A DNA stretch of 64,000 bases from UBA3700 sp963592135 (GTDB lineage: Bacteria; Bacillota; Clostridia; Christensenellales; UBA3700), in contig CAVAVP010000021.1 in the NCBI GenBank assembly GCA_963592135.1, forward strand, positions 48,068-112,067, read 5' to 3'. Positions 59,961 through 64,000 of the stretch are shown here, piece after piece. The notes under the pieces are model-generated. The model was not told where the DNA came from and did not search any database. It saw only the letters and a list, made by a program, of their open reading frames with translations. Positions within the stretch are counted from its first letter, which is position 1. Every line of letters starts with the position of its first letter. A program made the translations under genes and the position numbers.

Positions 59961-61858
59961 TATTTTATAATACCCCTTCTATTTTCTTTTAAAGATTGTC
60001 TAAAATCTTTTAATGTTTGATATAAATTTGCTGCAACCTCTGGCTTTTCCATTGAGATATTGTAACCTTCAGCTGGGTCTGTATCTAAGTTAAATAAATA
60101 ATTTTTATATGTTTGATCTATAAAAGCTGAGTTTTCAGTGCGAACTTTTTCATAATATTTAAAATCATAAACAACGCCATCAACTTCTACTGCTTTTTGA
60201 ACAGCTTGAACTGTTCCTTTCTTCATATAGAATAATGTACTATGAACTCTCGTATCTGGTGCTACTTCGCCGCTCCAAAGCGATTTTAAATCAACACCAT
60301 CTATAACTCTATCTTGTGGCAACAAGTTCACTCCCACATAAGATAAAATAGTTGGGAATAAATCAGTAAGCATTGCACTTGACTCTATCTTATAGCCGCC
60401 ACCCTTTAGTGTTCCATTTGTTACACCTTTTGGATAACTTACAATTAAAGGCACCTTCATACCACCATCAAAGGTAGTATTTTTCCTTCCACGCAAAGCT
60501 CCTGTTACACCTTCTCTACCCGGCCCATTATCTGATGTAAATATAATCATAGTATCATCATATACACCCTCGTTCTTTAACATATCAAAAATTTCACCTA
60601 AAGATGTATCAAACTCTTCTATACATTGTATGTAACTGTCATCACTTGTATCGCCTACTCCATTTCCATTATTGTCTGAATAGATAGGATAATGTGGCCA
60701 TGGTGTTGCATAGTACATAAAGAACTTATTATTTGAATCAATAGATTTTTTAAGTGTACTTTTTATTTCTTTAGTAAATAATTTTGTGCTTTCGGATTGA
60801 TCAAGATTTTGCTCATGAGTACGAACCTCAGTTGCTACCCCATTTTCTTCTTTTACCCAATTATAAGGTGTCATATCGTTAACATAATAACTTCCGTAGA
60901 AATAATCAAAACCTTGATTCATAGGTAAATATTCGCCATAATCACCTAAATTCCACTTACCTATACATGAAGTATCATAATCTAATGCTTGCATAGCTTC
61001 AGCTATTGTTATCTCATCTCCTAAAATTCCATCAACATTATTTTTAAATTGATAAGGATTAACGAAGTGAGTAATCGAATAAGGATCACTATCTACACAT
61101 GTTGGGAATATAACATTATCTAGATATCCACGAGTTGCATATCTTCCTGTTAGTAAACTAAATCTTGAAGGAGTACAAACTGGAGCTGAAGCATAGAAGT
61201 TTTCCATAAAAATACCTTCTTCTGCCAACTTATCTATATTTGGAGTTTGTATTGTTGCATTATCTTTCCCAAGATAACTATATGTAGAAATATCCGAGTA
61301 AGCCATATCATCCATTAAAATAACTAAAACATTTGGAGAATCATCATTTGTTGATGTGTTTTTTAATTGATTTAAATAATCGTCTTGGCCTTCTTGAAGG
61401 CTCTCAACATTTGGCTTTGCTCGAAGTGACATAAAAAACACATAACATACAATTGAAAGAACCATTAAAGTTGAAAAACTTATTGTTATTGCTCTTTTTA
61501 TAGAATCTCTCATTTGCTTATCATTGCAAATAATTATTACAACAGCTGAAACTATAGGAAGTAAAGATAGCAATAAATTATACCAGATTTTCTTACCAAT
61601 ATTATCTGCACCCCAAATTAAAAAGTAAACGTATAGAGAAATTAATATATAGAAATATGTGAAAAAATCAACTCTATTAATACCTTTTTTCATTATTGAA
61701 CGAATCATAATACCTATAGCCGTTAATCCAGCAAGAACTGCTGCAAATGGCGCTAAAGCATTATATCCTGTTACAAATAATACTATTGAATAACTAAAAC
61801 ATACAAATAGCCAAGCAAATGATGCTAAAAGCGAAGTTGATTTACCATTGTTTTCCAT
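59960..61858 (-). CDS. Membrane-anchored Cys-type sulfatase
   Basis: 632 residues. Four or five membrane helices in residues ~10-145, then a sulfatase domain: metal ligands in LMDDMAYSD (Asp183-Asp184), the active-site signature APVCTPSRFSLLTGRYATRG with Cys228 as the formylglycine precursor, TSDNGPGREG for the second ligand set and TFDGGMKVPLI. The Cys (not Ser) means it needs the maturase encoded next to it. A multispan N-terminus with an extracellular catalytic domain is the layout of LTA synthases, not of common sulfatases, so it may act on a membrane-linked or surface sulfated glycan. Single operon with the maturase. Confidence 0.9.
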   Translation of the reverse strand: MENNGKSTSLLASFAWLFVCFSYSIVLFVTGYNALAPFAAVLAGLTAIGIMIRSIMKKGINRVDFFTYFYILISLYVYFLIWGADNIGKKIWYNLLLSLLPIVSAVVIIICNDKQMRDSIKRAITISFSTLMVLSIVCYVFFMSLRAKPNVESLQEGQDDYLNQLKNTSTNDDSPNVLVILMDDMAYSDISTYSYLGKDNATIQTPNIDKLAEEGIFMENFYASAPVCTPSRFSLLTGRYATRGYLDNVIFPTCVDSDPYSITHFVNPYQFKNNVDGILGDEITIAEAMQALDYDTSCIGKWNLGDYGEYLPMNQGFDYFYGSYYVNDMTPYNWVKEENGVATEVRTHEQNLDQSESTKLFTKEIKSTLKKSIDSNNKFFMYYATPWPHYPIYSDNNGNGVGDTSDDSYIQCIEEFDTSLGEIFDMLKNEGVYDDTMIIFTSDNGPGREGVTGALRGRKNTTFDGGMKVPLIVSYPKGVTNGTLKGGGYKIESSAMLTDLFPTILSYVGVNLLPQDRVIDGVDLKSLWSGEVAPDTRVHSTLFYMKKGTVQAVQKAVEVDGVVYDFKYYEKVRTENSAFIDQTYKNYLFNLDTDPAEGYNISMEKPEVAANLYQTLKDFRQSLKENRRGIIK

Positions 61859-61985
61859 AATTTACCTCAAAAAAATTGATTGCAACTATATTTATTATAT
61901 AGATTATTTGTTCATTCTTCAATTTTTTATTTTATTTATATGTTTTAAATGAAAATATGTTAAAATGCTAAATGAGGGTTTAATT

Positions 61986-63719
61986 ATGTCTAATTTAAAA
62001 AAAATTTTTGTACTAATATCTATACTTATAATTTCTATTGTTTTTGTTTCATGTTCTATGTTATCTCAAAACAACAATGGATCCGATGACACAACCACTG
62101 AAGAAGGCTCAGACTCTGGCTCAAAGTTTGTAATAAACACAGGCTCTACAACTAATAAAAAGCCAACTACTACCACAAACAAAGACGATGAATCTATAAA
62201 TACTGACAAAAAAGATGACGAATCCGCTGGCACTGACACTGGAAATGCCACAGCAAAGGATGAAACTCATACTTGTTCATTTACCATTTCAAAATATGAT
62301 GATGATTATCACTGGATTGCATGTAGCCACGAGGGCTGCGACAAATACATAACAAAAGAAGCTCACGCCTATACCGTTACATATATTGATGCTAATACGC
62401 ATGCATCAATATGCTCATGTGGTCGCACAGCAAACACAGAAAATCACTCTTTATCATACAAACAAACAACAACGGGACACTACCAAGAATGCTCTAAATG
62501 CAAGACTCATACACAAGAGGCAGCACACTCCTCATCTGGCTGGGCAGAAACTGCAGCTAAGTCTATGTGTAAAAAATGTGACACTTGTTCATATATAATG
62601 GAAACATCGGTAGAAACTTCCCTAAACACACAAATGAAACAAGAATTAAACTCAAGCATAACAGATGGAGATTTTAAAACAACTTCATCATATACTGCTT
62701 ATGCACAAGCGGCAACAGCAGATTTTATTATTCCTGGAATCAATCAATATTTTGTTGTACAAGCAGTCGATGTTTGGGAGACAAAATCAATAATGCTAAT
62801 TTCAGGATATTTTGATGTAGGAACAAAAAATATAACAACTGTATCATCTTGTTCGGTTATATTTGCAGTCAATATGTCAACAGGAAAATTAATTGGCGAA
62901 TATTATGTTTTAAATAATGGTGGAGAGGACCACAATAATCATGATGGAGGCATTGCTGTAACAAACAATAATATTTATTTAGCAGTTGGAAATAAACTTC
63001 ATAGAATTTCCTTAGATTCGCTCAAAGATAATAAAAATGGCAACTACCCTTCAACTCAAAACTATGTTTCTAAATATGTTGAAATAAAAGAAACCATTTC
63101 AATGCCAGTAAAAGCTTCTTATTGCAATTACTCTGGCGGTTATATTTGGGTTGGCGACTTTTTATATAAAAATTCAGGCACCCAGAGTTATACAACAGTT
63201 CCTCATGATGAATTAACCAATTCAGAAGACTCGTCTACAAATTATGGTGCGTGGGTTGTTGGGTACAAGGTTGATGAAACAAAGCCAAATCAAGAAATCT
63301 CAACCACTCCAGCATGTGCATTTGGAGTCAGAGAAAAAGTACAAGGAATAACATATGATTCAAATGGCCATAAATTCTATATGACAACATCTTATGGAAG
63401 AACAAATAATTCTACACTTTATTCTTACTCTTTCAATGCTTTTAATGGAAATCCAGACACTACAGTCACTATAAATAATACCTCTGTAAAATTCTGGTTC
63501 TTAGATTCTACTTATTCAGAAAAATCTTATACCATTCCGCCAATGGCCGAATGTCCTACTATTACAACCATTTATGATGATGATGGAAGTTCATATACTA
63601 AACTTTATATTCCATTTGAATCTTCATCAAAAAAATATAGCCAAGGATTAGACGACAAGGGAACATGTTCATTTGTACAACAAAGAATTCATTCAGTAGA
63701 TGTTAACAATTTAACATAA
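61986..63719 (+). CDS. His/Cys-rich surface lipoprotein with beta-propeller-like domain
   Basis: 577 residues from the ATG at 61986 (GAGGG 7 bases upstream; a longer frame starts before it). Signal peptide with lipobox FVSC, so lipidated. A Thr/Asp/Lys-rich stalk (~25-75) leads to a region with three or four Cys/His units (HWIACSHEGC, ASICSCG, YQECSKCKTH, MCKKCDTC), a repeat common on gut-Firmicutes surface proteins that may bind metal. The C-terminal ~370 residues look like repeated beta blades (e.g. IWVGDFL, TYDSNGHKFYMTTSYG), resembling a beta-propeller by pattern only. Stands alone, followed by a terminator. Confidence 0.8.
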   Translation: MSNLKKIFVLISILIISIVFVSCSMLSQNNNGSDDTTTEEGSDSGSKFVINTGSTTNKKPTTTTNKDDESINTDKKDDESAGTDTGNATAKDETHTCSFTISKYDDDYHWIACSHEGCDKYITKEAHAYTVTYIDANTHASICSCGRTANTENHSLSYKQTTTGHYQECSKCKTHTQEAAHSSSGWAETAAKSMCKKCDTCSYIMETSVETSLNTQMKQELNSSITDGDFKTTSSYTAYAQAATADFIIPGINQYFVVQAVDVWETKSIMLISGYFDVGTKNITTVSSCSVIFAVNMSTGKLIGEYYVLNNGGEDHNNHDGGIAVTNNNIYLAVGNKLHRISLDSLKDNKNGNYPSTQNYVSKYVEIKETISMPVKASYCNYSGGYIWVGDFLYKNSGTQSYTTVPHDELTNSEDSSTNYGAWVVGYKVDETKPNQEISTTPACAFGVREKVQGITYDSNGHKFYMTTSYGRTNNSTLYSYSFNAFNGNPDTTVTINNTSVKFWFLDSTYSEKSYTIPPMAECPTITTIYDDDGSSYTKLYIPFESSSKKYSQGLDDKGTCSFVQQRIHSVDVNNLT

Positions 63720-63741
63720 AATCAAGTAGATATAAAATGAG

Positions 63742-63776
63742 TCGAGTATTGAATCAACTCAATACTCGATTTTTAA
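63742..63776. terminator. Terminator between convergent genes
   Basis: TCGAGTATTGA (63742-63752) pairs perfectly with TCAATACTCGA (63759-63769), followed by TTTTT. It stops the lipoprotein message; the opposite side has a weaker T run. Confidence 0.85.
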
Positions 63777-63997
63777 AATTCTTCTGAACAAGATAAACCA
63801 CTAAAGAGTTTATCTATTTCAATTATGGGATCTTTTTTAGTTACATCCATTACTTCTTGTTTTGAAATTTCTTTAAATTTAAATAGTTCTGATTTTGCCA
63901 TAAAGACTTTATCCCACTCTTTATTTTTTAAAATCAAAATATTATCAAAGCATTCTTCGTATGCATAAATATTTTCTTTGTTTTTATAAAATTTCAT
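63773..63997 (-). CDS. Hypothetical protein, start possibly outside the window
   Basis: 74 visible residues, ATG at 63997 three bases before the edge, so no ribosome site can be checked and the gene may extend further. Hydrophilic, Lys/Glu/Phe-rich, no motif or membrane helix recognised. The frame ends with a stop at 63773, just beside the shared terminator, which supports a real gene end. Function unknown. Confidence 0.5.
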   Translation of the reverse strand: MKFYKNKENIYAYEECFDNILILKNKEWDKVFMAKSELFKFKEISKQEVMDVTKKDPIIEIDKLFSGLSCSEEF

Positions 63998-64000
63998 AAG

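Noticed and set aside
59960..61858. Lipoteichoic acid synthase
   Set aside because: The membrane layout is similar, but the active site is CTPSR and the neighbour is a sulfatase maturase, so sulfatase is the better call.

Overview
The window is an AT-rich chromosomal segment from an anaerobic, Gram-positive, Clostridia-like bacterium. The main reasons are a sigma-H-type sigma factor beside Mini-ribonuclease III, a radical-SAM anaerobic sulfatase maturase, extracellular proteins built as lipoproteins or with C-terminal membrane anchors, QueH, and strong Shine-Dalgarno sites with consensus sigma-A promoters. UGA is used as a stop, so the code is the standard one. No phage, insertion sequence or CRISPR array is visible. 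There are two decayed genes: a fragment of an AlbA_2-type ATP-binding regulator and a HipA/CtkA-like kinase with several frameshifts.

Layout. 1-1498: C-terminally cut GH28-like membrane protein, then a gene relic. 2034-4744: two overlapping FAD oxidoreductase genes. 4940-30427 (all minus): the most striking block, about 25 kb. It reads from a four-helix membrane protein, a zinc-ribbon membrane protein, an OmpR-type response regulator and a histidine kinase into three giant extracellular proteins (3128, 2024 and 1920 aa) and a small lipoprotein. The regulatory operon and the giant-protein operon carry the same upstream architecture: paired TATCTTA-like half-sites about 65 bp before the -35 element and a TTACAAAAAT box exactly 28 bp before it. 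This suggests that the two-component system controls both itself and the surface proteins. 30702-35503 (plus): inactive-looking alpha/beta hydrolase, signal peptidase I, a Cys-rich microprotein, the UPF0237/UPF0210 pair and RlmB. 35686-41401 (minus): a class III aminotransferase, an FGGY kinase and two class II aldolase-like proteins, translationally coupled to mrnC and sigH.

41566-47122: M28 peptidase with membrane helices, then (minus) an operon of an SCP2-like protein, two iron-ADH family proteins, QueH and a DUF975 protein. 47443-51644: two-ATPase ABC exporter with a divergent TetR regulator. 51672-52812: kinase pseudogene. 52903-55536: a second two-component system and a TrmN6-like methyltransferase. 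55641-55718: tRNA-Arg(ACG). 55779-58770: FtsX/LolD-type ABC transporter behind two tandem palindromic operators. 58884-61858: membrane-anchored Cys-type sulfatase with its maturase. 61986-63719: a His/Cys-rich lipoprotein.

Two themes recur. First, the cell invests heavily in its surface: pectinase-like, sulfatase, giant adhesin-like and lipoprotein genes. Second, enzyme paralogs occur in tandem where one copy keeps the metal ligands and the other has lost them (class II aldolases; iron-dependent alcohol dehydrogenases), which suggests heteromeric or regulatory partners. Start sites were moved inward from the longest open frame in many genes, because a Shine-Dalgarno sequence or a promoter lies inside the longer version.
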